This document shows positions 36,510 through 44,475 of a stretch of 64,000 nucleotides of DNA, in pieces (within the stretch, counting starts at the first letter, position 1; each line of letters begins with the position of its first letter). The notes beneath the pieces were generated by a model, which was given only the letters and a program-made list of their open reading frames with translations, did no database searches and had not been told where the DNA came from. A program made the position numbers and the translations under genes. Source of the DNA: Pseudomonadota bacterium (GTDB taxonomy: Bacteria; Pseudomonadota; Gammaproteobacteria; Burkholderiales; Casimicrobiaceae); contig JAFEDG010000147.1 of NCBI GenBank assembly GCA_018241745.1, positions 38,255-102,254 of the forward strand, in the 5' to 3' direction.

Positions 36510-37504
36510 GCCTTCCCGGCACGATGCAATACGTCGCCGTGCGTTCTCCCGGTGCCGCCGACCAGATGGCGCTCGCCTCCGGTCCGTTGCCCACACTCAA
36601 ACCCGGCGAAGTCCTCGTGGCCGTCGACTATGCGGGCGTCAATCGCCCCGACATCGCACAACGCGCGGGCCACTACCCGCCGCCGTCCGATGCTTCTCCC
36701 ATCCTGGGCCTGGAAGTGTCCGGCACGGTCGCCGCCGTCGCGCCTGGCGTCCTCTCGCCAACGGTAGGCGACGTCGTGTGCGCGCTGGTGCCGGGTGGCG
36801 GCTACGCCGAATACGTCGCGGTGCCGGCAGGCTGGTGCCTGCCGCTGCCGCCGGGGGTGACGCTCGAGGCCGCAGGCGGCATCCCGGAAAATTACTTCAC
36901 CGTCTGGAACAACGTATTCGACCGCTCCGGCCTCAAAGGCGGCGAATCGTTTCTCGTCCATGGGGGCACGAGCGGCATTGGCCTCGCGGCCATCCAGCTC
37001 GCAAAGGCCGTGGGTGCCACGGTATTCACGACGGCGGGCAGCACCGACAAGTGCGCGTTCTGCCTCGAGGCCGGCGCGGACTACGCGATCAACTATCGCG
37101 AGCAGGATTTCGTCGCCGAGATCGCGCGCGTCACCGGCAAGCGCGGCGTCGACGTGATCCTGGACATGGTCGGTGGCGACTACATCGAGCGCAACCTGCG
37201 CGCGCTGGCGACCGACGGCCGCATGTCGCTGATCGCGTTCCAGAAAGGCAGCAAGGTCGAGGTGGACTGGGTCAACATCATGGCCAAGCGGTTGACGATC
37301 ACGGGCTCGACGATGCGGCGCAGCCCGTCGTCGCGCAAGGTCGAGATTGCCGCCGAGCTGCGCGCGAAGGTGTGGCCGCTGTTCGCTGCGGGCAAGCTCG
37401 CCGTGACGATCGACGCGACCTATCCGCTGGCGGACGTCGTCGCCGCCCACCTGCGCATGGAGTCGTCGCAACACATCGGCAAGATCCTGCTCAAGGTGCG
37501 CTAG
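36506..37504 (+). CDS. NAD(P)H:quinone oxidoreductase, zeta-crystallin type
   Basis: This 332-residue medium-chain dehydrogenase lacks the zinc ligands of alcohol dehydrogenases and matches the QOR/TP53I3 group that reduces quinones with NADPH. It shows VDYAGVNRPDIAQRAGHYPPP, LGLEVSGTV and the nucleotide-binding FLVHGGTSGIGLAAIQLAK, with the GAD and INYRE segments typical of PIG3-type oxidoreductases. ATG 36506 overlaps the MFS stop. Its 3' end overlaps the convergent kinase gene by 14 bases. Confidence 0.93.
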   Translation: MSLPGTMQYVAVRSPGAADQMALASGPLPTLKPGEVLVAVDYAGVNRPDIAQRAGHYPPPSDASPILGLEVSGTVAAVAPGVLSPTVGDVVCALVPGGGYAEYVAVPAGWCLPLPPGVTLEAAGGIPENYFTVWNNVFDRSGLKGGESFLVHGGTSGIGLAAIQLAKAVGATVFTTAGSTDKCAFCLEAGADYAINYREQDFVAEIARVTGKRGVDVILDMVGGDYIERNLRALATDGRMSLIAFQKGSKVEVDWVNIMAKRLTITGSTMRRSPSSRKVEIAAELRAKVWPLFAAGKLAVTIDATYPLADVVAAHLRMESSQHIGKILLKVR

Positions 37505-38129
37505 CAGGACCGCCGCTGCGGCACCGGGCGAGAACCGCGTCTGCGTCGCGCGGCGCCCGGCATTCGATCCACACGAGGTGGCCGTACCGGCCGCCGGCCC
37601 GCAATGCCGCCATCTCCCGACGGCGCCGCGCGAACGTGGAGATCACCCACAGCAGGATCGAATCCCGTGACAGGAACGTCCGCTGGAACGTCTCCCGGTT
37701 GCCCGCGAAAAGGGCCTCCTGACGCCAGATGCGCCGGATCGAGCGCCGGACCGAGCGCGTCATGACGGTGGCGAACGAATAGTTGAGCCAGACGATGCAC
37801 GTGGCGCGCGGCCAGACGAGGTCGCGCACCTTGCCGTAGTTGCCCGCGATCACCCAGCGTGATGCCGCGGCTGCGGTGGCGACGAGCTCATGGAACCGTG
37901 CCTCCGGCTTCGGCGTCCACGCGGGCCCCCAATGCAGGTCGTCGAGATCGATGCAGGCATGCCCCAGCTCGACGGCGAGCTTCTGCGCCAGCGTCGACTT
38001 GCCGCTGCCGCTCGTGCCGACGACGACGATCCGGTCCCAGGTACCCTGGCTTGGTGAACCGTCGCCACGCGCAGGCGCCGACGTGCCGCTCGGCACCGCT
38101 GGGTGCGCGTCAATAGGTCGCCCGGCCAC
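37491..38129 (-). CDS. P-loop NTPase, adenylate-kinase-like
   Basis: This 212-residue protein has Walker A GTSGSGKST at residues 38-46 and resembles small kinases annotated as topology-modulating protein FlaR-like or adenylate-kinase-like. The substrate loop DLDDLHWGPAWTPKP and the segment WVIAGNYGKVRDL are typical of that group. The first 30 residues are low complexity, so the true start may be internal. It lies 20 bases inside or after the SDR stop depending on the start chosen. Substrate unknown. Confidence 0.75.
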   Translation of the reverse strand: MAGRPIDAHPAVPSGTSAPARGDGSPSQGTWDRIVVVGTSGSGKSTLAQKLAVELGHACIDLDDLHWGPAWTPKPEARFHELVATAAAASRWVIAGNYGKVRDLVWPRATCIVWLNYSFATVMTRSVRRSIRRIWRQEALFAGNRETFQRTFLSRDSILLWVISTFARRRREMAALRAGGRYGHLVWIECRAPRDADAVLARCRSGGPASAP

Positions 38130-38853
38130 CCGACAGGTCGAACACCGCGCCGGTCGAGAAGCTGCATTCCTCGCTTGCGAGCCAGCATACGAGGCCCGCG
38201 ATTTCCTCGACGAGGCCGAAGCGTCCCATCGGGATCTTGGACAGCATGAAATCGATGTGCGCCTGGGTCATCTGCGAGAACATCGCCGTGCGCACCGCCG
38301 CGGGGGTAACGCAGTTGACCGTCACGCCGCTCTTCGCCAATTCCTTGCCCAGCGACTTGGTCAGCGCCATCACCGCGGCCTTCGACGCTGAATACGCCGA
38401 GGCGTTGGGGTTGCCTTCCTTGCCGGCGACCGACGCGATGTTCACGATGCGGCCGTACCCCGACTTCACCATGATCGGCGCGACGGAGCGGTTGCAGTAG
38501 AAGAGGCCGTGGACGTTGACGTCGAACACGCTCTTCCACGCGTCGACGGGGTAATCGACCAGCGTCGCGTTGGGGCCGGTGATGCCGGCGGAGCAGACCA
38601 TCGCATCGATGCGGCCCAGCGTCGCAGCCGTCCGTTGGGCAGCCTCGTCGACGGCCGCAGGGTCGGTAATGTCGAGCGCCACCGTGTGCGCGCCCGCAAG
38701 CTTGTCGCGGGCGGTCGCCAGCGCCTTGGCGTCACGATCCCACAGCGCGACACGCGCGCCGCTCGCCGTCAGCCGCTCGGCGATCGCGAACCCGATGCCC
38801 GATGCACCGCCCGTGACGACGGCGGTGCGCCCCTTGAAATCCAGCTGATTCAT
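38110..38853 (-). CDS. Short-chain dehydrogenase/reductase
   Basis: This 247-residue SDR has the cofactor motif TGGASGIG (near residue 14), NNAG-equivalent CSAGITGP, the catalytic serine in NIASVAGKEG and the YSASK tyrosine-lysine pair. Its C-terminus (EECSFSTGAVFDLSGGRATY) is typical of FabG-like or 3-hydroxyacyl dehydrogenases. The start MNQLDFKGRTAVVTGG fits the family. It follows the amaB-type aldehyde dehydrogenase by 53 bases in the same direction, so it may be part of the lysine operon, but its substrate cannot be assigned. A D60-type residue order suggests NAD(H) preference, not certain. Confidence 0.9.
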   Translation of the reverse strand: MNQLDFKGRTAVVTGGASGIGFAIAERLTASGARVALWDRDAKALATARDKLAGAHTVALDITDPAAVDEAAQRTAATLGRIDAMVCSAGITGPNATLVDYPVDAWKSVFDVNVHGLFYCNRSVAPIMVKSGYGRIVNIASVAGKEGNPNASAYSASKAAVMALTKSLGKELAKSGVTVNCVTPAAVRTAMFSQMTQAHIDFMLSKIPMGRFGLVEEIAGLVCWLASEECSFSTGAVFDLSGGRATY

Positions 38854-38906
38854 CGCGCTTTCACCTCTCCTGTTGTCGGAGCGCGATGGTACACCGCAGG
38901 CGGACG

Positions 38907-40421
38907 TCAGACGTCGAAGCGGATTCCTTGCGCGAGCGGCAACGCACCGCTGTAGTTGACCGTGTTGGTCGCGCGACGCATGTACGCCTTCCACGCGTCC
39001 GAACCCGATTCGCGACCGCCGCCGGTATCCTTCTCACCGCCGAACGCGCCGCCGATCTCGGCACCCGACGGGCCGATGTTCACGTTCGCGATGCCGCAGT
39101 CGCTGCCGGTGTCGGAGACGAAACGCTCGGCTTCGCGCACGTCGTTGGTGAAGATCGCCGATGCGAGGCCTTGCGGCACGGCGTTGTTCAGCGCGATCGC
39201 TTCGTCGAGCGTGTCGTAAGGCAGCACGTACAGGATCGGCGCGAACGTCTCGGCGCACACGACCGCCGTCTGCGCCGGCATCTCGACGAGCGCCGGATAC
39301 GCATAGGCGCCTTGGCCCACGGCGGCGACGGGTTCGCCGCCATGCACGGTCGCGCCGTCGGCACGCGCCAGCGTCAGCGCCTGTTGCATCCGTGCGAGCG
39401 CGTCCGCGTCGATCAGCGGTCCCACCAGCGTGTCCGACGCGAGCGGGTTGCCCACCGGCAGCGATGCGTACACGGCACGCAGCCGCGCGACGAGCGCGTC
39501 GTGCAGCGAGCGGTGCACCAGCAGCCGGCGCAGCGTGGTGCAGCGCTGGCCGGCAGTACCGACCGCGGAAAACGTGATCGCGCGCACGGCGAGCTCCAGG
39601 TCCGCGGTCGGGGCGACGATCAGCGCGTTGTTGCCGCCCAGCTCGAGCAGCGTCCTGGCGAGGCGCTCGGCGGCGATCGCGGCCACCTCGCGTCCCATCC
39701 GCGTGCTGCCGGTGGCGGAGACCAGCGCGATGCGCTTGTCGCGCGCCACCGCGACACCTGCGTCGCGCGCACCGAGGACCACCTGGCTCAATCCCCCGGG
39801 AATGCCCCCCGCCCGCGCGGCGGCGAGCCGCCACAGCGCGTCGCACGCGAGCGCCGTCAGCGGCGTTTTCTCCGAAGGCTTCCACACCACCGCATTGCCG
39901 CAGACGAACGCGAGGGCGGCGTTCCACGACCATACCGCCACCGGAAAGTTGAACGCGCTGATGACGCCGACGACCCCCAGCGCATGCCACGTCTCCATCA
40001 TCCGGTGGCCCGGGCGCTCGGACGCGATCGTGAGGCCGTACAACTGGCGCGACAGGCCGACGGCGAAGTCGCAGATGTCGATCATCTCCTGCACTTCGCC
40101 AAGCCCCTCCTGCAGGATCTTGCCCGACTCGATCGTGACGAGCCGCCCCAGCGTCTCCTTGTGCTCGCGCAGCAACTCGCCGAACAGCCGCACGCACGCG
40201 CCGCGGCGAGGTGCGGGCATGTCGCGCCATGCACGCGCGGCTCCCGTCGCAGCGCCGATCTTGTCCGCGATCGTCGCCTCGTTGTCCGCGGCGAGCCGCG
40301 CGATCTCGCTGCCGTCGATCGGCGAGCGCACGATGAGGTCGTCGCCGGCATGGTTGCCGAGCGCAACGCCGAGCCGCGTCAGCAGCGTGGACGTGTCGTT
40401 GCGAAGGTCGAGGGTGGTCAT
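38907..40421 (-). CDS. amaB: L-piperidine-6-carboxylate/aminoadipate-semialdehyde dehydrogenase (ALDH7, AmaB type)
   Basis: This 504-residue aldehyde dehydrogenase belongs to the antiquitin (ALDH7) branch, which oxidises L-2-aminoadipate-6-semialdehyde (in equilibrium with piperideine-6-carboxylate) to L-2-aminoadipate in lysine breakdown. Motifs: FNFPVAVWSWN, the cofactor KPSEKTPL, the general base ELGGNNALIV and the nucleophile in AGQRCTTLRR; the C-terminal PSGAEIGGAFGGEKDTGGGRESGSD is an antiquitin hallmark. The ATG at 40421 begins MTTLDLRND. It lies 4 bases downstream of the lysine-6-dehydrogenase-like gene, with a divergent AsnC regulator beyond it. All three strongly suggest lysine catabolism. 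Confidence 0.9.
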   Translation of the reverse strand: MTTLDLRNDTSTLLTRLGVALGNHAGDDLIVRSPIDGSEIARLAADNEATIADKIGAATGAARAWRDMPAPRRGACVRLFGELLREHKETLGRLVTIESGKILQEGLGEVQEMIDICDFAVGLSRQLYGLTIASERPGHRMMETWHALGVVGVISAFNFPVAVWSWNAALAFVCGNAVVWKPSEKTPLTALACDALWRLAAARAGGIPGGLSQVVLGARDAGVAVARDKRIALVSATGSTRMGREVAAIAAERLARTLLELGGNNALIVAPTADLELAVRAITFSAVGTAGQRCTTLRRLLVHRSLHDALVARLRAVYASLPVGNPLASDTLVGPLIDADALARMQQALTLARADGATVHGGEPVAAVGQGAYAYPALVEMPAQTAVVCAETFAPILYVLPYDTLDEAIALNNAVPQGLASAIFTNDVREAERFVSDTGSDCGIANVNIGPSGAEIGGAFGGEKDTGGGRESGSDAWKAYMRRATNTVNYSGALPLAQGIRFDV

Positions 40422-40425
40422 GGGG

Positions 40426-41508
40426 TCAGGCGTAATGCTTGCCGAAACGGTTGGCGAGGAAATCGTCGAGCCGCACATCCTCCTGCCGCACGAAACCGGA
40501 CTGCGGCAGGCTGCCGGCGCGCATCAGGTCGACCATCGCGCAGATGCCGGACGCGGTGGTCAGCTGGATCGCCGACAGGTGCTGGCCGTTGATCGTCGCG
40601 CTGTAGATCTTCTTCGCGTACGTTTCCTGGGTCAAGCGGCCGTCGCGCTGGCCGCTGACGGTGACGAACACGAGGACGACATCCTGCAGCGTCATCGGGA
40701 TCGCGTTCTCCAGCACGTCCTTCAGGAGCTCGCGGCGCTGGCCCAGCCGCAGGTCGCGGATCAGCATCTTGACGATGTCGCGGTGGCCCGGGTAGCGGAC
40801 CGTCTTGTAGTTCAGGTTCTCGACGCGGCCGTCCAGCGTCTCGCACAGCGTGCCCAGCCCGCCCGACGTGTTGAACGCCTCGTACGCGATGCCGTCCAGC
40901 GAGAACGCCTCCGTCTCCTCGAGCGCCAGCGTCGTCGTCATCGCGCCGTCGATGATCGCCTCGCACGGGTTGCAGTACTCGTTGATGAGCCCGTCCGTGC
41001 TCCACGTCAGGTTGTACTTGAGCGCGTTGGTCGGGTAGATCGGCAATGCGCCGACGCGCATCTGCACGTCGCGCAGCGCGTCGAAGCGGCGCGCGAGGTC
41101 GTACGCGACGATCGACACGAACCCGGGCGCGAGTCCGCATTGCGGCACCAGCGCCGTCTTCGCGTCCGCGGCCAGTGCCTTCACCGCCTGCGTGCTGGCG
41201 ACGTCTTCGGTGAGATCGAAGTAATGCGCACCGGCCGCCTTGGCCGCGGCCGCGATCGCCGGCGTCAAATAGTAGGGCGACGCCGACAGGACCATGTCGT
41301 GGCCTTGCAGCGCCGCTGCGAGCGCCACTGGGTCCGCGATGTCGGCCCGCCGTGCGGTGACGCCGGTGTCGCGCAGCAGCGCGAGCCGTGCGTCGTCGCG
41401 ATCGACGACCGTCAGCGCGTAGTCGCCCGTCGCGCCGAGCAGGTTCACGATCGCGTCGCCGATCTTGCCGGCGCCGAGCAGCGCCACCCGTGTCTTCGTT
41501 GCGGCCAT
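40426..41508 (-). CDS. Saccharopine dehydrogenase-family protein, probably L-lysine 6-dehydrogenase
   Basis: This 360-residue NAD-dependent enzyme has an N-terminal Rossmann domain (VALLGAGKIGDAIVNLLG) and the saccharopine dehydrogenase C-terminal domain. Its size and segments such as PQCGLAPGFVSIVAYDLA, EAFNTSGGLGTL and YKTVRYPGH fit lysine 6-dehydrogenases (Geobacillus, Agrobacterium) better than saccharopine dehydrogenases, which are longer. The predicted reaction is oxidative deamination of the lysine epsilon-amino group to aminoadipate semialdehyde, which AmaB then oxidises. No lysine-ketoglutarate reductase gene is present, which supports this reading. Start MAATKTRVALLG is near a GGAG-like ribosome-binding site. 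Confidence 0.82.
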   Translation of the reverse strand: MAATKTRVALLGAGKIGDAIVNLLGATGDYALTVVDRDDARLALLRDTGVTARRADIADPVALAAALQGHDMVLSASPYYLTPAIAAAAKAAGAHYFDLTEDVASTQAVKALAADAKTALVPQCGLAPGFVSIVAYDLARRFDALRDVQMRVGALPIYPTNALKYNLTWSTDGLINEYCNPCEAIIDGAMTTTLALEETEAFSLDGIAYEAFNTSGGLGTLCETLDGRVENLNYKTVRYPGHRDIVKMLIRDLRLGQRRELLKDVLENAIPMTLQDVVLVFVTVSGQRDGRLTQETYAKKIYSATINGQHLSAIQLTTASGICAMVDLMRAGSLPQSGFVRQEDVRLDDFLANRFGKHYA

Positions 41509-41658
41509 TCCCGCCTCCTCGCGTGGACATGCCGCCCCGCGGGCGCGGGGCGAACGGGACGCAAGGTTAGGCGTGCGCCGTGCCGGGAGGTATCCTGCGA
41601 ATCGTCGGAATGGCCTAGAATGCCGTCGTTCTGCCTACTATTGTGGCGAAACGACGAC

Positions 41659-42084
41659 ATGACCCCCGAGGACCGCAAGCTGATTGCATTGTTGCGCGCC
41701 GATGCGCGCGAATCGACGGCGTCCATCGCCCGCAAGCTCGGCGCGTCGCGGACGACGATCCAGGAACGCATCCAGCGGCTCGAGCGGACCGGCGTCATCG
41801 CCGGCTACACGGTGCGCCTCGGCAGCGACGTCGAGGCGCGCACGTTGTCCGCGCTGGTGTTGCTCAACGTCAACGCGCGGCACAACGAGCGCGTCGTGCG
41901 CGAGCTGAAGGCGCTGCCCGCCGTGGCGTCGCTGCGCGCCGTCAGCGGCGTGTTCGACTACGTCGCCGCCGTCAATGCGGAGACGACTGCGGAACTCGAT
42001 GCCGAACTCGACCGCATCGGGCAGTTGCCCGGCATCGAGCGCACGCAGACGCTCGTCGTGCTCACGACGAAGTTCGAGCGCTGA
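41659..42084 (+). CDS. Lrp/AsnC-family transcriptional regulator
   Basis: This 141-residue regulator has the AsnC N-terminal winged helix-turn-helix (DRKLIALLRADARESTASIARKLGASRTTIQERIQRLE) and the C-terminal RAM/ligand-binding domain with VSGVFDYVAAVNAET. It is divergent from the lysine-6-dehydrogenase/amaB operon, so it is probably its lysine-responsive activator, as for other Lrp-type regulators of amino acid catabolism; the ligand is inferred. The ATG at 41659 is used; an in-frame ATG 13 codons upstream has no ribosome-binding site either. The intergenic region carries a TAGAAT element near 41615 that may be a -10. Confidence 0.9.
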   Translation: MTPEDRKLIALLRADARESTASIARKLGASRTTIQERIQRLERTGVIAGYTVRLGSDVEARTLSALVLLNVNARHNERVVRELKALPAVASLRAVSGVFDYVAAVNAETTAELDAELDRIGQLPGIERTQTLVVLTTKFER

Positions 42085-42093
42085 CGCCACGCT

Positions 42094-42372
42094 TCATTTC
42101 GAGCCCGTCGGCGCAGGCGGCAGCGGCATCGTCGACGGCCGGCATGCCAGCGGCCGGCCTTCCGGCGCATAGCACGCGCCGCTGAGCGTGCGCTCGCCCA
42201 GCGTGAAGCTGCACGCGTTGCCGGCCGCGAGCGACTGGCACGCGGCCAGTGCCTCGGGCGGCGGGCCGCGATGATGCGGCGGTGGCGGCGGATCGTCGGC
42301 GCGCGCCGTTGCCGCCAGCGTGAACAGGAACATGCCGCAGGCCGCGCCGGCAAGAGTGAGGAAGAACTTCAT
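42094..42372 (-). CDS. Small exported protein of unknown function
   Basis: The 92-residue product has a signal peptide (MKFFLTLAGAACGMFLFTLA, cleavage probably after ATARA), a Pro/His-rich stretch (DDPPPPPHHRGPPPEAL) and a compact Cys-containing part with ACQSLAAGNACSF, GERTLSGACYAPEG and LACRPS, whose four cysteines probably form two disulfides. Short secreted proteins with this pattern are common in proteobacteria but I know no function. ATG 42372 was chosen because the longer open frame upstream is not coding. It is convergent with the AsnC gene and follows the DUF1254-type gene. Confidence 0.72.
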   Translation of the reverse strand: MKFFLTLAGAACGMFLFTLAATARADDPPPPPHHRGPPPEALAACQSLAAGNACSFTLGERTLSGACYAPEGRPLACRPSTMPLPPAPTGSK

Positions 42373-42494
42373 CGTGCGTGCCTCCGCAAAGGACATTGAC
42401 GCCGCCCAGTCTGCTGATGGACTGTGCAGCGAATGTGGAGGCTTCGGGAGCTTTGCGTGCGGTTCGACGCGGGCGCCGACGCCAGGGCGTTGGG

Positions 42495-43523
42495 TCACGA
42501 CACGGGCTTCGCTTCCGGGAAATGCCAATGGCCGTCCAGGATGTCCGCGCGCGGGCGGTACAGCCTCACCATGTAGTTCCAGCCGTTGGTGATCGGCAGG
42601 CAATTCTGCACGCTGGGCGTGCAGCCGCCGAACTGAATGGTCGTGCTGCCGTCTGCCGCCTTGCTGGCCGTCACGTTGTTCAGCGTGTACGCATCGAGCG
42701 CATTCTTCTCGTAGAAGCCGTTGGCGTTGTACACGCTCACCGACCAGAACCCGTCGACTGGCACGTCCTTCACCGTCAACCGATACACGGTGGAGCCGTC
42801 GTTGCGGGCCGGCGTGAAATTGAGATACGTGGCGTCCTTCGGTGGATTGGCGCCCCAAGCCGACGCGGACCCGATCAGGTGCTGGATCGGATCGACCTGC
42901 CCCCTGGTGCCGAACGAGCGGCTCGTGTCCTTGACGCCAGCTGCCAGCACCAGCAGCGCATCGCGTATCGTCTTCTGCGAGGACGTGTCCCACGCCGGTA
43001 CCGCGAATGTGCCCGGGCCGCCCGGCTGCTTCACCTTCACCGCATCCTGCAACGCGTGCACGGCGGCGAGGTCCGCGGGATCCTTCGGGTTCACCAGCGT
43101 GCGCAGGGCAACCGCGACATAACGCGTGCCGACGGCGCTGCGCGTCAGCGTATGCGGGCCGGCAGCGTAGATCGCGGGGAATGTGTAGTGATCCTCGTTG
43201 ATCACCTGCATCGACATGAGGCGCTTGCCCGCGTTGGGGAGCGTGATCGTGACCGGGCCGGCGTCGAGGTCGAACACCGCCGACGAGTACAGCGTGTCGC
43301 GGTTCAGGCGGATAACCTTCTGATCCTCGAGCGGCGACAGCTCGCGTGTGTGGTTGAAGCGCCCGAAGCCGTTGTCCCTGGCGATCGACGCGAAGTAGGT
43401 ATCGGATTCGGCGCGGACGAAGTTGTCGACGGTGACGGGAATTGTCGCCGGCGCCGGCTGCGCGTCGGCCGGAACGTACGCGAGCAGACAGGCCGCCAGC
43501 AAAAGGGATTGCGCTCGACGCAT
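42495..43523 (-). CDS. DUF1254/DUF1214-type exported protein
   Basis: The 342-residue protein begins with a signal peptide (about residues 1-22, ending YVPADAQ). The N-terminal part (VDNFVRAESDTYFASIARDNGFG, NRDTLYSSAVFDLDAG, ITLPNAGKRLMSMQVINEDHY) matches the DUF1254 pattern and the C-terminal part (VPVDGFWSVSVYNANGFYEKN, NGWNYMVRLYRP) the DUF1214 pattern. The family is widespread and periplasmic, without a settled function. It diverges from the arsenic operon promoter, about 50 bases away. Nothing marks it as arsenic-related apart from position. Confidence 0.85.
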   Translation of the reverse strand: MRRAQSLLLAACLLAYVPADAQPAPATIPVTVDNFVRAESDTYFASIARDNGFGRFNHTRELSPLEDQKVIRLNRDTLYSSAVFDLDAGPVTITLPNAGKRLMSMQVINEDHYTFPAIYAAGPHTLTRSAVGTRYVAVALRTLVNPKDPADLAAVHALQDAVKVKQPGGPGTFAVPAWDTSSQKTIRDALLVLAAGVKDTSRSFGTRGQVDPIQHLIGSASAWGANPPKDATYLNFTPARNDGSTVYRLTVKDVPVDGFWSVSVYNANGFYEKNALDAYTLNNVTASKAADGSTTIQFGGCTPSVQNCLPITNGWNYMVRLYRPRADILDGHWHFPEAKPVS

Positions 43524-43570
43524 GGCACGGGCTCCAACGAGCTGGGAAGCAAGGCATCAAGCTTACCCTG

Positions 43571-43599
43571 TTGACATTCGCAGTTCATTTCCATATTCT
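43571..43599 (+). promoter_or_regulatory. Strong promoter of the arsenic operon
   Basis: TTGACA (43571-43576) and TATTCT (43594-43599) are separated by exactly 17 bases, close to consensus. The arsR ATG at 43607 lies only 7 bases after the -10 element, so the transcript would be leaderless or nearly so. Confidence 0.75.
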
Positions 43600-43609
43600 T
43601 GGAAATATG
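43592..43609. promoter_or_regulatory. Putative ArsR operator overlapping the -10 and start codon
   Basis: CATATT (43592-43597) and AATATG (43604-43609) form a perfect 6-bp inverted repeat with a 6-base centre CTTGGA. It covers the -10 element and ends in the arsR start codon, the expected position for an autorepressor that blocks RNA polymerase. Confidence 0.65.
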
Positions 43610-43999
43610 AAATCTAAGCCCATGACCCAAGCGCCGGACGCCGCCGCGCTGCGCGCCGTCGTTGCGCTGGGCGCGCTGGCGCAGGAAACCCGCCTCGCGC
43701 TGTTCCGCCTGCTCGTCGAGCACGCGGTCGACGGCCTGACGCCCGGCGCCATGACGTTGAAGCTCAAGCTCCCGGCCGCCACGCTGTCGTTCCATCTGAA
43801 GGAGTTGGTGCGCGCGGGGCTGGTGCTCGACCGGCGCGAGGGCCGCTTCATCTACTACCGGCCCGACCTCGCGTCGATGAACGCGCTCGTCGGTTACCTG
43901 ACGGAAAACTGCTGCCGCGCAAGCGGCGAAAGCTGCGGCACCGGATGCGCGCCGTCCGCATGCTTGCCCGTCCCATCGCGCCGCAAGAGGCCATCATGA
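43607..43999 (+). CDS. arsR: ArsR-family metalloregulator
   Basis: This 130-residue SmtB/ArsR repressor should sense trivalent arsenicals and release the operon promoter. The winged helix spans LAQETRLALFRLLVE to LVLDRREGRFIYY. The alpha-3 CVCDL motif of E. coli ArsR is absent; instead the C-terminus has cysteines at 102, 103, 110, 114 and 119 (ENCCRASGESCGTGC), resembling the Acidithiobacillus-type site. A CC pair of this kind is also used by regulators selective for methylarsenite, which would suit arsI in the same operon. The first ATG (43607) is used; MTQAPDAAAL at 43622 is an alternative. Confidence 0.9.
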   Translation: MKSKPMTQAPDAAALRAVVALGALAQETRLALFRLLVEHAVDGLTPGAMTLKLKLPAATLSFHLKELVRAGLVLDRREGRFIYYRPDLASMNALVGYLTENCCRASGESCGTGCAPSACLPVPSRRKRPS

Positions 44000-44475
44000 A
44001 GCGCTTTCACGTCCACCTGGGCGTTCCCAACCTTGCTGCCAGCATCCGCTTCTACTCGCAGATGTTCGGCACGCCGCCCGCGGTGGAAAAGCCCGATTAC
44101 GCGAAGTGGATGCTCGACGATCCGCGCTTGAACTTCGCGATCTCGACGCGCAGCGGACACTCGGGCTTGAACCATCTCGGGCTGCAGGCGGACAGCGCCG
44201 AAGAGCTGGCCACCATTCGCGACCAGTTCACGGCGGCGGATGCCAAGGCCACCGTCGACGAGCCCGACGCGCACTGCTGCTACGCGCGGGGCGACAAGCA
44301 CTGGACGCAGGATCCGCAAGGCATCGCATGGGAGGCGTTCCATACGCTGGAGAGCATCCCGGTGTTCGGCGCGTCCGATACGGCAGACGCACCGATCGCG
44401 AGCGCGTGCTGCGCCGGGACCGCACAAGGCAGTCCCGTCGCGATGCCGGCGACCCCGCGCTCCTGCTGTGCCTGA
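43996..44475 (+). CDS. arsI: ArsI-type C-As lyase (VOC family)
   Basis: ArsI is a ferrous-iron dioxygenase that cleaves the carbon-arsenic bond of trivalent organoarsenicals such as methylarsenite, giving arsenite. The 159-residue protein has the VOC fold with metal ligands H5, H60 and E113 and the vicinal cysteine pair C94-C95 (HCCYARGDKHW) that binds the substrate, spaced as in Thermomonospora ArsI. The family also includes CadI. A second and third cysteine pair lie at the C-terminus (SACCAG and RSCCA). The ATG overlaps the arsR stop (ATGA). All active-site residues are present. Confidence 0.88.
   Translation: MKRFHVHLGVPNLAASIRFYSQMFGTPPAVEKPDYAKWMLDDPRLNFAISTRSGHSGLNHLGLQADSAEELATIRDQFTAADAKATVDEPDAHCCYARGDKHWTQDPQGIAWEAFHTLESIPVFGASDTADAPIASACCAGTAQGSPVAMPATPRSCCA

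Noticed and set aside
40426..41508. Saccharopine dehydrogenase (glutamate-forming) as the enzyme name
   Set aside because: Length and internal segments fit lysine 6-dehydrogenase better, and no lysine-ketoglutarate reductase is present.
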